A DNA stretch of 49,958 nucleotides from Microbacteriaceae bacterium (GCA_025464995.1 JAODMO010000009.1:1-49958); one strand, 5' to 3'; shown: positions 1-8,906, counted from the stretch's first letter. Program-made: numbers and translations. The notes: a model not told the origin generated them from the letters alone.

Positions 1-171
1 GGGGTGGCGGCGAAGGTTCAGGACCAGCCGGGCGAGCCGGGCGGCTGCGCCGCGGGCGGTGCCCCCAGGGGCGCGGCGGCGGCTCGCGACGGCGTCGGCG
101 AAGCGGTTGCCGGCGGTGCCGACGAAACCGTCGGTGGCGGTGCGGGTTTCGGAGGTGCGCGTGGTCGTCAT
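1..171 (-). CDS. ABC transporter permease, DppC/OppC type (5' part, runs off the window)
   Basis: Only the first 57 residues are visible, starting at ATG 171 and running out of the window at base 1. The ATG overlaps the TGA of the upstream permease (ATGA, bases 168–171), so the two are translationally coupled. The visible part is an Arg- and Ala-rich hydrophilic N-terminus with a hydrophobic patch (ARLARLVLNLRRHP) just before the edge. This fits the cytoplasmic leader before the first membrane helix of a DppC/OppC second permease. The assignment rests mainly on position behind a DppB-type gene; a different downstream partner is possible. Confidence 0.6.
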   Translation of the reverse strand, partial: MTTTRTSETRTATDGFVGTAGNRFADAVASRRRAPGGTARGAAARLARLVLNLRRHP

Positions 172-1136
172 GCCAGAACTCCGGTCTGCACGCGGGCCAC
201 CCGGCGGCGGCCGATCACGATCCGCGGGTCGAGGATGGGGTAGATGAGGTCGACGAGCAGGTTGGTCAGCACGAACACCGCGGCGGCGAACAGCACGATG
301 CCCTGCACCAGCGGGATGTCCTGCTGGGCCACCGCCGTCGCGGTGACCCGGCCGAGGCCGGGGCGGGAGAACACGGTCTCGGCCACCACTGTGCCCGACA
401 GCAGCTGCCCCACGATCAGGCCGGTGACCGTCAGTGCCGGCAGGGCGGCGTTCCGCAGCGCGTGCCGGAAGTGCACCCGGGCGGGCCCGGCACCCTTGGC
501 CCAGACGGTGTCGATATAGGGCTCGCGCAGGGTGTTGGCCAGGCTCTTGGACAGCAGCTGGGCGATGGTCGCGCCGGTCGGCAACGCCAGGGTGATGGCC
601 GGCAGCACTGCGGCGGCGAAACCGACGTTGCCCACGGCGGGAAACAGCGGGATACCGAACGAGAACCACTGGATGAGCAGCAGCGCGAACCAGAACCCGG
701 GCACGGCCACGCCCAACGGCGGCAGGGCCAGCAGCAGTCGGCCGAGCGCGGCGTTGCGGCTGAAGGTGGCCAGAATCGCCAGACCCGTTCCGAACACGAT
801 GGCCAGCAGCAGGCCGAGGGCGGCGATCTGGATGGTGGACGGCAGCGCCTCGCCGATCAGTTCGGTGACCGGCCGGCCGGTGGGGATGGACTGGCCGAGG
901 TCACCGCGAACCAGTGCGACGAGCCGGTCGAAATACTGCACGATCAGCGGTTTGTCGAGGCCGAACTCGGCGCGGAGGGCATCCAGCTGGGCCGGGGTGA
1001 TGTCGGTGGCGTCGGGTCCGGCGATCAGCCGGGCCGGGTCGCCCGGCAGGGCGTAGAGCACGAGGAACGAGACGGTGTAGGCCGCCCACAGCACCCCGAT
1101 CGCCTGGGCCAGGCGGCGGATGATGTATCGGGTCAC
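168..1136 (-). CDS. ABC transporter permease, DppB/OppB type (peptide/nickel/opine family)
   Basis: A 322-residue inner-membrane permease of the binding-protein-dependent peptide/nickel importer class. Helix 1 lies near residues 11–30 and is followed by the family's PGDPAR motif (31–36). A long periplasmic loop leads to clustered helices after residue 100. The EAA-type coupling loop that touches the ATPase is at about 207–233, with AKGAGPARVHFRHALRNA. I chose GTG 1136 because the family begins with VTRYIIRRLAQ; an ATG 63 nt further upstream would add an atypical Cys/Ser/Pro-rich leader. It is the first visible gene of a leftward operon and diverges from a monooxygenase operon across about 200 bp. 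Substrate is unknown; the neighbourhood suggests an organosulfur compound. Confidence 0.88.
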   Translation of the reverse strand: MTRYIIRRLAQAIGVLWAAYTVSFLVLYALPGDPARLIAGPDATDITPAQLDALRAEFGLDKPLIVQYFDRLVALVRGDLGQSIPTGRPVTELIGEALPSTIQIAALGLLLAIVFGTGLAILATFSRNAALGRLLLALPPLGVAVPGFWFALLLIQWFSFGIPLFPAVGNVGFAAAVLPAITLALPTGATIAQLLSKSLANTLREPYIDTVWAKGAGPARVHFRHALRNAALPALTVTGLIVGQLLSGTVVAETVFSRPGLGRVTATAVAQQDIPLVQGIVLFAAAVFVLTNLLVDLIYPILDPRIVIGRRRVARVQTGVLA

Positions 1137-1332
1137 GGCTGGCAACTTTCTGGTGGGGCGCGAAGAGGAGGGCTGGACACAGGCTAGACAGCGGGTCAAT
1201 CGGCCGGCCGCATTGTTACCCGGCGTTGCGTCCGTGACCTCGTGTTACCGCCCGGTAGGCCTCAAGCCCGGCGGCGTGCCTAGCGTGGGGGAAACCTCAG
1301 TGACATTCCAGCCACAGCGAAAGGACCACACC
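1137..1332. promoter_or_regulatory. Divergent intergenic region between permease and monooxygenase operons
   Basis: This 196-bp gap must carry promoters for both directions. I see two TGTTACC-containing sites, TTGTTACCCGG (about 1213–1223) and GTGTTACCGCCCGG (about 1242–1255), which could be a tandem operator. A weak -10-like TAGCGT lies at 1281–1286 on the plus strand. AAAGGA (1320–1325) is a good ribosome binding site seven bases before ATG 1333. No riboswitch or clear terminator was recognised. Confidence 0.4.
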
Positions 1333-2610
1333 ATGACCGCACGATTCCACCTCGGTATCGCCCTCGACGGCGCGGGCTGGCATCCGTCGGCCTGGCGTGA
1401 ACCGGATGCCCGCCCCACCGAACTCTTCGATTTGGCCTACTGGGTCGACCTGGTGCGGATCGCCGAGGCGGCCGGCATCGACCTGGTCACCTTCGAAGAC
1501 GCCTTCGGGCTGCAGTCCGCCGGCTTCGGCGGCGTCGACGACCGCCACGATGAGGTGCGCGGCCGGCTCGACGCGCTGCTGCTGGCCGCCGCGATCGCGC
1601 CGCACACCAGCCGCATCGGGCTGGTCCCCACCGTCACCACCACGCACACCGAACCGTTCCACGTGGGCACCGCCACCGCCACCCTCGACTACGTCAGCGA
1701 GGGCTGGGGCGGCTGGCGCGTGCAGGTCTCCGGGCGGGCGCACGAGGCCGCGCACGTCGGCCGCCGCACCCTCCCTCCGCTGGACCCCGGCGCTGTCGTA
1801 GCGGGCACCGACCCGGCGCAGACCGCGCTGATCGAGCAGCTCTTCGGCGAGGCCGCCGACACCATCGAGGTGGCGCGCCGGCTCTGGGACAGTTGGGAAG
1901 ACGACGCCATCATCCGCGACGAGCCCACCGGCCGCTTCATCGACCGCGACAAGCTGCACTACATCGACTCCGCCGGCGATACCTTCACGGTGAAGGGCCC
2001 GTCGATCACGCCGCGCCCGCCCCAGGGCCAGCCCGTGGTCTTTGCGCTCGCCCACCAGAAGGTGCCGTACGAGCTGGCCACCGCAGCCGCCGACATCGTG
2101 GGGATCACCCCCAAGGACGACGCGCACCTCACCCAGATTCTCGGCGAGCTGGCGGACGCGGCGGCCACCGTCGCGCGCACGGCCCCTGAGCCGTTGCGGG
2201 TGTGGAGCGAGGCCGTGATCCTGATCGAAGACAGCCCCCAGGAGGCCCGCGCGGCCCTCGCCCGGCTGGACGCCGCGCACGGCGCGACGTACACCTCGGA
2301 CACCGTCATCCTCGCCGACACCGCCGCGAACGTGGCGGCGCAGCTGCTCGCCTGGCACGATGCCGGCCTCGACGGGGTGCGGTTGCGCCCCGCCCGGCTG
2401 CCCGCCGACCTGGTGCGGATCACCGCCGAGGTGGTTCCCGCGCTCGCCGCCGCCGGGGTGCTCGACCGGCCCGCCGGCGCGGGCACCCTCCGCGAGCGGC
2501 TCGGGCTGGGCGTGCCGGAGAACCGCTACGCCGCATCCGCCGACCCCGCCCCCGGCGCCCTCCGCAACGACCCTGCTGACCACAACCTGATCGGAAGCGC
2601 CCGCTCATGA
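1333..2610 (+). CDS. LLM-class flavin-dependent oxidoreductase (monooxygenase)
   Basis: A 425-residue protein of the bacterial luciferase-like (TIM-barrel, FMNH2-dependent) superfamily. The N-terminus (MTARFHLGIALDGAGWHPSA) and the stretch around residues 30–120, with RIGLVPTVTTTHTEPFHVGT, match the beta-strand/substrate-pocket pattern of alkane-sulfonate and N-acetyl-S-alkylcysteine type monooxygenases. A C-terminal region with PPQGQPVVFALAHQ is the usual late barrel strand. The start is fixed by AAAGGA at 1320–1325. Its TGA overlaps the ATG of a second monooxygenase (ATGA, 2607–2610), so the pair is made together. Such enzymes need a flavin reductase; none is recognisable here. Substrate is inferred only from context. 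Confidence 0.85.
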   Translation: MTARFHLGIALDGAGWHPSAWREPDARPTELFDLAYWVDLVRIAEAAGIDLVTFEDAFGLQSAGFGGVDDRHDEVRGRLDALLLAAAIAPHTSRIGLVPTVTTTHTEPFHVGTATATLDYVSEGWGGWRVQVSGRAHEAAHVGRRTLPPLDPGAVVAGTDPAQTALIEQLFGEAADTIEVARRLWDSWEDDAIIRDEPTGRFIDRDKLHYIDSAGDTFTVKGPSITPRPPQGQPVVFALAHQKVPYELATAAADIVGITPKDDAHLTQILGELADAAATVARTAPEPLRVWSEAVILIEDSPQEARAALARLDAAHGATYTSDTVILADTAANVAAQLLAWHDAGLDGVRLRPARLPADLVRITAEVVPALAAAGVLDRPAGAGTLRERLGLGVPENRYAASADPAPGALRNDPADHNLIGSARS

Positions 2611-3983
2611 CCCTCACCTCCGACGCACCCGCGCGCACCCGCGCAGAGCGACCGCTCAAGCAGGTGCACCTCGCCGCGCACTTCCCCGGCGTGAACAACA
2701 CCACGGTCTGGCGCGACAACAGCACTGCGGCCAGCCAGATCGCCTTCTCCTCCTTCAAGCACTTCGCCCAGAACGCGGAGAAGGGCAAGTTCGACTTCCT
2801 CTTCCTCGCCGAAGGGCTGCGGCTGCGCGAGCACAAGGGACTCATCCACGACCTCGACGTCGTGGGCCGGCCCAACACCCTCGCGGTGCTCGCCGGAATC
2901 GCCGCCGTCACATCGCACATCGGCCTGGTCGGCACCCTGAGCAGCACCTTCAACGAGCCCTACGAGCTCGCCCGACAGCTCTCCTCCCTCGACCACCTCT
3001 CGGGCGGCCGGGCCGGCTGGAACATCGTGACCACGTTCGACGCGTTCCACGGCGAGAACTTCCGCCGCGGGAAGTTCCTCGACGGCGCCGACCGGTACGC
3101 CAGGGCCGAAGAGTTCGTGGCCGTGGCCCGCCAACTCTGGGACGCCTGGTCGCCGGACGCCATCGCCGCCGACAAGGCCGGCGGCGACTTCCTCGCCGAG
3201 GACGCGATCGGGCTGGTCGACCATCATGGCCCGCAGTTCGACGTCACCGGGTTCCCGACCCTGCCGCAGAGCCCCCAGGGCCGCCCCGTGATCGTGCAGG
3301 CCGGCGACTCCGCCGACGGGCGCGGCTTCGCCTCCCGCACCGCCGAGGTCATCTTTTCCCGGCACGCCAAGTTCGAGGACGGCCAGAAGTTCTACACCGA
3401 CGTCAAGGGCCGGCTGGCGGCCGTCGGGCGCCACCGCGACTCGCTCAAGATCCTGCCGGCGGCCACCTTCATCCTCGGCGACACCGAGCAGGAGGCGCGG
3501 GAGCGCTCCCGCGAGACCGCGCTGCTGCAGGTGAGCCCGCAGACAGCGATCGCGTTCCTCGAGCAGGTCTGGGGCACCGACCTCGGCGGCTACGACCCGG
3601 ACGGACCGCTGCCGGACATCGACCCGGTCAGCACCGACCAGGGCGTCACCCGCGGCCGGGTGCGACACGACTCCGACCCGGCCGCCATCGCCCGCGGCTG
3701 GCGCGCGCTGGCGGAAGCCGAGGGGCTGAGCATCCGGGACCTGGTCATCCGCTTCGCCGCCACCCACACCTTCGTGGGCACCCCGGTGCACGTGGCCGAG
3801 ACGATCAACCGGCACGTGCAGGAGGACGCCTCCGACGGCTTCGTCATCGTCGGCAGCTCCAACCCCACCGGGCTCGACGAGTTCGTCGACCGCGTGATAC
3901 CCGAACTGCAGGAGCGCGGCGTCTACCGCACCGAGTACGAGGAGGGCGCGACATTGCGCCGCACCCTCGGCCTGCCGGTCTGA
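2607..3983 (+). CDS. NtaA/SnaA/DszA/SoxA-family flavin monooxygenase
   Basis: A 458-residue, two-component FMNH2-dependent monooxygenase. Family hallmarks are the start KQVHLAAHFPGVNNTTVWRD, the FDFLFLAEGL strand near residue 55, the LSSTFNEPYELARQLSSLDH and SGGRAGWNIVTT segments (about 113–145), and GRPVIVQAGDSADGRGFA near 235. In this family DszA cleaves dibenzothiophene sulfone, NtaA oxidises nitrilotriacetate, and Bacillus CmoJ (YtnJ) acts on N-acetylated S-substituted cysteines. Translation is coupled to the preceding monooxygenase by a 4-nt overlap. A rhodanese follows 36 bp later, which supports a sulfur role. The exact substrate cannot be read from sequence. Confidence 0.88.
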   Translation: MTLTSDAPARTRAERPLKQVHLAAHFPGVNNTTVWRDNSTAASQIAFSSFKHFAQNAEKGKFDFLFLAEGLRLREHKGLIHDLDVVGRPNTLAVLAGIAAVTSHIGLVGTLSSTFNEPYELARQLSSLDHLSGGRAGWNIVTTFDAFHGENFRRGKFLDGADRYARAEEFVAVARQLWDAWSPDAIAADKAGGDFLAEDAIGLVDHHGPQFDVTGFPTLPQSPQGRPVIVQAGDSADGRGFASRTAEVIFSRHAKFEDGQKFYTDVKGRLAAVGRHRDSLKILPAATFILGDTEQEARERSRETALLQVSPQTAIAFLEQVWGTDLGGYDPDGPLPDIDPVSTDQGVTRGRVRHDSDPAAIARGWRALAEAEGLSIRDLVIRFAATHTFVGTPVHVAETINRHVQEDASDGFVIVGSSNPTGLDEFVDRVIPELQERGVYRTEYEEGATLRRTLGLPV

Positions 3984-4019
3984 CCCGCACCCGATCACCC
4001 AACGAAACTGGAGACGCTC

Positions 4020-4406
4020 ATGACCGATCAGACCACCACCACGCCAGCCACCGCCGAGCCGGAGCTCCTGGACGCCGAGGCCGCAGCAGCGTGGGTGCAT
4101 AACGGCGCCGTGCTCATCGATGTGCGCAGCCTGCCCACCCGCGAGCGGGTCGGCGGCATCAGTGGGGCGACCGTGGTCGACCGGGAGCGGCTGCCGGAGC
4201 TGTTCGGGGCGGATTCGCCCGAGCGGCTCACGCAGGTGCACTCCGACGAGCACCCCATCGTGGTGGTCTGCGGTAGCGTGGCCGGCTCCCGCCCGGTCGC
4301 GGACTGGCTCGTCGAGCACGGCCACACCGCCGTCGCCCACGTCGAGGGCGGCTTCGAGGCCTGGAAGGTCGCAGGCCAGCCCACCACTCCCGGCACGGAG
4401 TCCTAA
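4020..4406 (+). CDS. Single-domain rhodanese-like sulfurtransferase
   Basis: A 128-residue cytoplasmic protein formed by one rhodanese domain after a Thr/Ala-rich leader of about 15 residues. The CH2A-type strand VLIDVRS (31–37) and the active-site loop with Cys84 (VVVCGSVAGSRPVADWL) are present, followed by the closing VEGGFEAW motif (108–115). The six-residue loop C-G-S-V-A-G-S has the length typical of sulfur-handling rather than Cdc25-type enzymes. It probably accepts or passes on sulfane sulfur. It lies 36 bp behind two sulfur-type flavin monooxygenases on the same strand and likely ends their operon. Hairpins follow at 4415–4433 and 4461–4485. Confidence 0.88.
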   Translation: MTDQTTTTPATAEPELLDAEAAAAWVHNGAVLIDVRSLPTRERVGGISGATVVDRERLPELFGADSPERLTQVHSDEHPIVVVCGSVAGSRPVADWLVEHGHTAVAHVEGGFEAWKVAGQPTTPGTES

Positions 4407-4414
4407 CCCGGCGT

Positions 4415-4433
4415 GCCAGCGAATATCGCTGGC
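4415..4433. terminator. Perfect 8-bp hairpin after the rhodanese gene
   Basis: GCCAGCGA and TCGCTGGC form a perfect stem with an ATA loop, nine bases after the rhodanese stop codon. There is no T tract on the plus strand. It sits between convergent genes and is a plausible intrinsic terminator or mRNA end-stabiliser. Confidence 0.5.
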
Positions 4434-4460
4434 GGCAAGAAAGGACAAAGGCAGGAAGAA

Positions 4461-4485
4461 AGGACGGGATTGCTGATTCCGTCCT
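4461..4485. terminator. 7-bp hairpin between convergent operons
   Basis: AGGACGG (4461–4467) pairs with CCGTCCT (4479–4485) across an 11-base loop. Read on the minus strand the stem is followed by TTCTT, so it best serves the leftward ABC operon whose last gene stops at 4523. Confidence 0.5.
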
Positions 4486-4522
4486 CAAACAGTCACTTCT
4501 TCCATATTTCGAGGTGCCGGAG

Positions 4523-5440
4523 CTACTCGCGCGGCAGGCCGGCCGGGTTGACCTCGGACTCGGAAACGGCCTCGCTGGTCAGGCCCCAGCGCTCCAGGAC
4601 CTCGGCGTACTCGCCGCCCTCGATCGAGGCGTTCAGCGCGAGGGCGACGCCCTCGATCAGGCCGTTGTCCTTGAGGGTTCCCGCGGCGATGTTCGCGTGC
4701 TCCGGGAAGCCGCCGTTGAACGTGCCGACCAGCTTGGTCTCACCGTTCTCGGCCGCGTCGTCGTCGAAGTACTGGTACTGAACCGGGTCGAGGCCCGCGG
4801 CGATGTTCTCTTCATCCCAGGCCTGCAAGATCTTCTCCTGGTTCGTGCCGGAGCCGACGACGACATTGAGGCCGGCGACATCCTTGGCCTCGGTGATCTC
4901 TTTGATCTGCGAGTCGGCCTTCACGTAGAAGCCGAGCAGGTCTTCGCGGTAGCTGGCGAAGTCGTAGAGGTCCTTGCGCTCCTCGGTCACGGTGACGTTG
5001 GAGGTGATGAGGTCGTACTTGCCCGACTGGATGCCGAGGGGCCAGTCGGCCCACGCGGTGGCCTGGATGTTGAGTTCGAGCCCCAGCCCGTCGGCGATGA
5101 GCGACGCGAGGTCGACCTCGTTGCCGATGAGGGTCGTGTCGTCGTCGGCGTAGAGGGCGAGGGGTGCGGCGAACGGCGAGGTCGCGACGGTCAGCTTGCC
5201 CGCCTCGATGGGGGTGAACCCGCTCGCCTCGAGTGCCGCGACTGCCCCGGGCACCTCGTCGATCGACAGCCGGTTCTGGTCGGCCGTGAGGTTGAAGGTC
5301 TGGGTGGACGCGGCCTCGGCGGCGCCTCCCGTGGTTTCGGAGCCCTGGTTGAGCGCGAACGCCGCGACTCCTCCTCCGACGACGGCGACTGCCGCGACCG
5401 CTGCGACGAGCACGGCCGCCTTCTTCTTCGTGTTTGCCAT
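4523..5440 (-). CDS. Polar amino-acid ABC transporter, substrate-binding protein (SBP_bac_3)
   Basis: A 305-residue extracytoplasmic binding protein. Residues 1–8 are basic and 9–31 form a hydrophobic export/anchor segment; there is no lipobox cysteine, so it is either anchored by this helix or cleaved and secreted, unlike the usual actinobacterial lipoprotein. The mature part has class-3 features: LTVATSPFAAPLALY (first strand), IGNEVDLASLIADGLGL, GKYDLITSNVTVTEERKDLYDF (hinge/ligand loop), and VVVGSGTNQEKILQ. An internal insertion near residues 220–245 (Asp/Asn-rich) is less usual. AAGGA is seven bases before the ATG. It is the last gene of a five-gene operon, 47 bp behind the ATPase. Ligand is probably a cysteine-like or S-modified amino acid, inferred from neighbours. 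Confidence 0.88.
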   Translation of the reverse strand: MANTKKKAAVLVAAVAAVAVVGGGVAAFALNQGSETTGGAAEAASTQTFNLTADQNRLSIDEVPGAVAALEASGFTPIEAGKLTVATSPFAAPLALYADDDTTLIGNEVDLASLIADGLGLELNIQATAWADWPLGIQSGKYDLITSNVTVTEERKDLYDFASYREDLLGFYVKADSQIKEITEAKDVAGLNVVVGSGTNQEKILQAWDEENIAAGLDPVQYQYFDDDAAENGETKLVGTFNGGFPEHANIAAGTLKDNGLIEGVALALNASIEGGEYAEVLERWGLTSEAVSESEVNPAGLPRE

Positions 5441-5487
5441 GGTGTGTTCCTTGCTGTGAGGGAGTGTTGTGGTGGGGGTAGAGGGGT

Positions 5488-6267
5488 TCAGAGAACCGTG
5501 CGCACGAATTCGCGGGTGCGCGGATGCTGCGGATCACCGAGCACGGCCGCGGGCGGCCCGGACTCGAGGATCACGCCGTGATCGAGGAACACGACTCGGT
5601 CGGAGACCTCGCGCGCGAAGCCGATCTCGTGGGTCACGATGACGAGCGTCGTGCCGAGGCCCGCGAGCTCGCGGATGACGTCGAGCACCTCGCCGACCAG
5701 CTCGGGGTCGAGGGCGGATGTCGGCTCGTCGAAGAGGAGCACCTTCGGCTGCAGCGCGAGCGCCCTGGCGATCGCGACCCGCTGCTGCTGCCCGCCGGAG
5801 AGCTGGCGCGGGTAGGCGTCGGCCTTGTCGGCGAGACCGACCTTCTCGAGCAGACCGAGCGCCAGCTCGCGGGCATCCGCCCTGTTCAACCGCTTGAGCG
5901 CGAGCGGCGCCTCGACGATGTTCTGGATCGCGGTCAGGTGCGGGAAGAGGTTGAAGCTCTGGAAGACCATGCCGACCTGGGTGCGGCGGTGAAGTACGGC
6001 GCGTTCCTTGAGCTCGTAGAGCTTGCCGTTGCGGTGCTCGTAGCCGATGAGCGCGCCGTCGATCGCCACCCAGCCGCTGTCGACGGTCTCAAGGTGGTTG
6101 ATGGCCCGCAGAAGCGTCGACTTGCCCGAACCGCTCGGTCCGAGGATGCTGACGACCTCGCCCGGCTCGACGGTGAGCGAGACGGAGCTCAGAACCTCGA
6201 CGCCGTTGTAGGTCTTCGTCACGTCGCGGATCTCGACGAGACCGGGTCTCGTCAGCGTCGCGGTCAT
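5488..6267 (-). CDS. Polar amino-acid ABC transporter, ATP-binding protein
   Basis: A 259-residue ABC ATPase that powers the importer encoded by its neighbours. Walker A is GPSGSGKST (43–51), the Q-loop glutamine is Gln103, the signature is LSGGQ (156–160), Walker B is VLLFDEP (176–182), and the switch histidine lies in VTHEIGF. The tight fit to GlnQ/TcyN-like ATPases points to amino-acid or cystine-type import. ATG 6267 overlaps the TGA of the permease (bases 6264–6267). An in-frame upstream start would lie inside the permease gene and add an unrelated leader, so it was not used. Confidence 0.92.
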   Translation of the reverse strand: MTATLTRPGLVEIRDVTKTYNGVEVLSSVSLTVEPGEVVSILGPSGSGKSTLLRAINHLETVDSGWVAIDGALIGYEHRNGKLYELKERAVLHRRTQVGMVFQSFNLFPHLTAIQNIVEAPLALKRLNRADARELALGLLEKVGLADKADAYPRQLSGGQQQRVAIARALALQPKVLLFDEPTSALDPELVGEVLDVIRELAGLGTTLVIVTHEIGFAREVSDRVVFLDHGVILESGPPAAVLGDPQHPRTREFVRTVL

Positions 6268-7247
6268 GCTCGGGCCTCCGTCTTGGCGGCGGGTTCGTCG
6301 TCGAGGCGGTTCCACTGCAGTGCGACCCAGGCCCGTGCGCGCTGGACCGGCGTCGGCGGCAGCACCCGGGCGGAGCCGCGAGAGTAGTGCCGCTCCACGT
6401 AGAACTGCCCGATGCTCAAGACGGTGGTGAGGATCATGTACCAGATCACCGCGACAAGCAGCAGCGGAATCACCTGCTGGTTGCGGTTGTAGATCACCTG
6501 CGAGACGTAGAACAGCTCCGCCAGCGCCACGACCGACACGATGGAGGTGCCCTTGAGCAGGCCGATGACCTCGTTGAAGGCGTTCGGGATGATGGACCTC
6601 GCCGCCTGCGGAAGGATGATGCGCGTGATCCGGAGGTGCTGCGGGATGCCGAGGGCCGCGGCCGCCTCCAACTGCCCGGCGTCGACGGAGAGGATGCCGC
6701 CGCGGATGATCTCGGCGGAGTACGCGGCCTGGTTGAGCGACAGGCCGAGCACCGCCGCGGCGAATGCGCTCACGAGCGTGACCGTCTCCGCCTCGACGAA
6801 GTAGTCGGTGGTGAAGGGCACGCCGAGGCCGATGACCGGGTAGAGGTAGCCGAGGTTGAACCAGACGAGCACCTGCACCAGCAGCGGCACGGAACGGAAG
6901 AACCAGATGAACGACCAGGCAAACGAGTTGAGCAGCGGCGACTTCGACAGCCGCATGAGCGCGAGCAGGCCGCCGATGACGAATCCGATCGCCCCGGCCA
7001 CCCCGGTGAGGATGAGCGTCATTCCAAGGCCGCGCAGGATGGCGGGGGAGAAGAAGTACTTGCCGACGACCGCCCAGCCGTAGCCGGCGTTGGTGAAGAC
7101 CGTCCAGACGAGCTGGGCGACGATGAAGATCACGACCGCGCCGAGGGCCCAGCGCACCCAGTGGCGGGTCGGCACGACGGGCAGCGCCCCGAAGTCGACC
7201 GACTCGGTGGTCGACCGGGTGTGTGGTGGGGCATCGATGCGCGTCAT
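6264..7247 (-). CDS. Polar amino-acid ABC transporter, permease
   Basis: A 327-residue membrane permease of the HisM/GlnP class. A hydrophilic leader of about 30 residues precedes helix 1 (about 32–52). The family motif FFRSVPLLVQVLVWFNLGY follows at about 126–145, and the EAA loop is the region with EIIRGGILSVDAGQLEAAAA (about 189–208). Only one permease gene is present, so the transporter probably works as a homodimer. The C-terminal 40 residues are an extended cytoplasmic tail longer than usual. ATGA overlaps join it to the acetyltransferase upstream and the ATPase downstream. Confidence 0.9.
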   Translation of the reverse strand: MTRIDAPPHTRSTTESVDFGALPVVPTRHWVRWALGAVVIFIVAQLVWTVFTNAGYGWAVVGKYFFSPAILRGLGMTLILTGVAGAIGFVIGGLLALMRLSKSPLLNSFAWSFIWFFRSVPLLVQVLVWFNLGYLYPVIGLGVPFTTDYFVEAETVTLVSAFAAAVLGLSLNQAAYSAEIIRGGILSVDAGQLEAAAALGIPQHLRITRIILPQAARSIIPNAFNEVIGLLKGTSIVSVVALAELFYVSQVIYNRNQQVIPLLLVAVIWYMILTTVLSIGQFYVERHYSRGSARVLPPTPVQRARAWVALQWNRLDDEPAAKTEARA

Positions 7248-7768
7248 GACAGCTCCTTTTCGAAGTGGTGGATCACGATCTGCGCGGCATCGAGCGACGA
7301 GTCGAACAACGGTGTGTAGCCGGTCGCGAGATACAGGCGCACGGCCTCCGGCTGGCGCGGCCCCGTGCTGAGCACGATCCGCGTATAGCCGCGACGCCGC
7401 GCCTCCGCCTCCAACTCACGCAGCACGAGCCGCGCGAGACCGCGCCCGCGGCGGGCGGCGTGTGTCCACATCCGTTTGACCTCGACGGTGCGTTCGTCGA
7501 TCGTCATGAACGCGCCGGCGGAGACGACCGCGCCGTCGACCTCTGCGACGAGGAAGGTGCCGCCGGGCGCGGAGAACGCGGCGGAAGCGTAGCGCGCGAT
7601 CTCCACCGACGCCGGCTCGCCGAACAGGTTGCCGTACCGGGTGTCGTACTCGCGTTCCAGGTCGCGCAGCACGACCTGTGCCTGCGGGTCGAGCGGGGTG
7701 GTGTGGCGGAAGACGGGATCGCCGGGCGCGACGACCGGGCCGACGCGGGGGGCGTCAAGCCGCGTCAC
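7244..7768 (-). CDS. GNAT-family N-acetyltransferase
   Basis: A 174-residue acetyl-CoA-dependent acyltransferase. The acetyl-CoA pyrophosphate loop is RRGRGLARLVL (106–116), preceded by the VEVKRMWTHAA strand (95–105) and followed by RIVLSTGPRQPEAVRLYLATGY (130–151), the typical motif A/B pattern. It overlaps the monooxygenase upstream by 14 bp and the permease downstream by 4 bp. In Bacillus subtilis a GNAT enzyme (SnaA/YtmI) in the same gene company acetylates S-substituted cysteines before oxidative C–S cleavage. That role is a reasonable inference here; the sequence alone shows only the fold. Confidence 0.87.
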   Translation of the reverse strand: MTRLDAPRVGPVVAPGDPVFRHTTPLDPQAQVVLRDLEREYDTRYGNLFGEPASVEIARYASAAFSAPGGTFLVAEVDGAVVSAGAFMTIDERTVEVKRMWTHAARRGRGLARLVLRELEAEARRRGYTRIVLSTGPRQPEAVRLYLATGYTPLFDSSLDAAQIVIHHFEKELS

Positions 7769-8906
7769 GGTGGTGGGCCTCTCGCTTCGCCTCGTCGGAT
7801 GCCGCGGCAGCCGTCTTGGCGGCGGCGGCGTCGCGGCGGGCCACCTCCTCGCGCACGATGGGGATGACGTACCGGCCGAAATCTATGGTGTCGTTGACGA
7901 AGTCGTAGCCGCGGGCCGAGAGGATGTCGACGCCGAGGTCGACGTAGTCGAGCAGGGCTGCGGCGACCGTCTCCGGTGTGCCGACGAGAGCGTTCGAGTT
8001 GCCGCGGCCGCCGCTCACGGCGGCGGGTCTCGTCCACAGCGCCCGGTCGTAGCGGTCACCGCGCTCCGCGATCGACAGCAGGCGCTGCGAGCCGGCGTTC
8101 TCGGGGTTCTTGAGGTCGCCGACGAAGCTGCTCGGCAGCGACCCGGCGCGCGCCTCGATCCGGCTCAGCACGGATTCGGCCTTCTCCCACGCGAGCTGCT
8201 CGGTCGCCCCGAGAATCGGTCGGAAGGCCACCTGGATCCTGGGCCGCCCCGCGCGGCCCGCCGCCTCCGCGGCATCCGTTATCGTCTGGATCTGTTCGGC
8301 GGTGTTGACGAGCGGCTCGCCCCACACGGCGTAGATGTCGGCCTCGGCGGCGCCGATCGCATAGGCGGCGGCCGAGGAGCCGCCGAAGGAGACCTCGGGG
8401 CGTTCGCGATAGGGCCAGACGTCGGACACGAAGTTCTCGAAGCGGTAGTGCTCACCGTCGAAGCCGAAAGGCTCGCGGCTCGTCCAGGCCTGCTTCACGA
8501 TGCGGATGTACTCCCCGGTGCGCGCGTAACGCTCGTCCTTGCTGAGGAAGTCGCCCTCGGCGGCCTGGTCGGCCGTCGAGCCGCCCGTGATGAAGTGCAC
8601 GTTGAGCCGGCCCTCGCTGATCTGGTCGAGGGTGGCGAAGACCTTCGCGGCGTAGGTGGGGTAGGAGACGTTCGGCCGGTGCGCGAGCAGGATCTTGATG
8701 TGGTCGAGCTTGCTGGCGATGAAGGCGGCGGCGGTCGCCGGGTCGGGCGATCCCGAGTGGTAGGCGAAGAGGATGCGGTCCCAACCGTTGTCTTCGTGGG
8801 CGCGGGCGAAGCGCAGGGTGTAGCCCTTGTCGAAGCTGGCTCCGGAGCGTGCCTGCGTCTCGCCGCCGTCATTGAGGCCCGCGATGCCGAGGAATTCGAT
8901 GCCCAT
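7755..8906 (-). CDS. LLM-class flavin-dependent monooxygenase (SsuD/CmoO-like)
   Basis: A 383-residue luciferase-fold monooxygenase. Diagnostic segments are the N-terminal IEFLGIAGLNDGGETQ strand, GWDRILFAYHSGSPDPATAA (about 41–60), LAHRPNVSYPTYAAKVFATL (about 74–93), the ISEGRLNVHFITGGS phosphate/FMN strand (about 95–109), and SFGGSSAAAYAIGA. These match alkanesulfonate-monooxygenase relatives (SsuD). It is the first gene of the leftward operon monooxygenase – GNAT – permease – ATPase – binding protein. Its ATG lies 165 bp from a divergent FAD protein. The last 25 residues form an Ala/Arg/Glu-rich tail that overlaps the GNAT start. Likely substrate is a sulfonate or N-acetylated S-alkyl cysteine. 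Confidence 0.88.
   Translation of the reverse strand: MGIEFLGIAGLNDGGETQARSGASFDKGYTLRFARAHEDNGWDRILFAYHSGSPDPATAAAFIASKLDHIKILLAHRPNVSYPTYAAKVFATLDQISEGRLNVHFITGGSTADQAAEGDFLSKDERYARTGEYIRIVKQAWTSREPFGFDGEHYRFENFVSDVWPYRERPEVSFGGSSAAAYAIGAAEADIYAVWGEPLVNTAEQIQTITDAAEAAGRAGRPRIQVAFRPILGATEQLAWEKAESVLSRIEARAGSLPSSFVGDLKNPENAGSQRLLSIAERGDRYDRALWTRPAAVSGGRGNSNALVGTPETVAAALLDYVDLGVDILSARGYDFVNDTIDFGRYVIPIVREEVARRDAAAAKTAAAASDEAKREAHHRDAA

Noticed and set aside
1137-1332. Riboswitch (S-box or similar) before the sulfur monooxygenases
   Set aside because: No conserved riboswitch core or terminator/antiterminator pair could be made out; only two TGTTACC-type repeats are visible.
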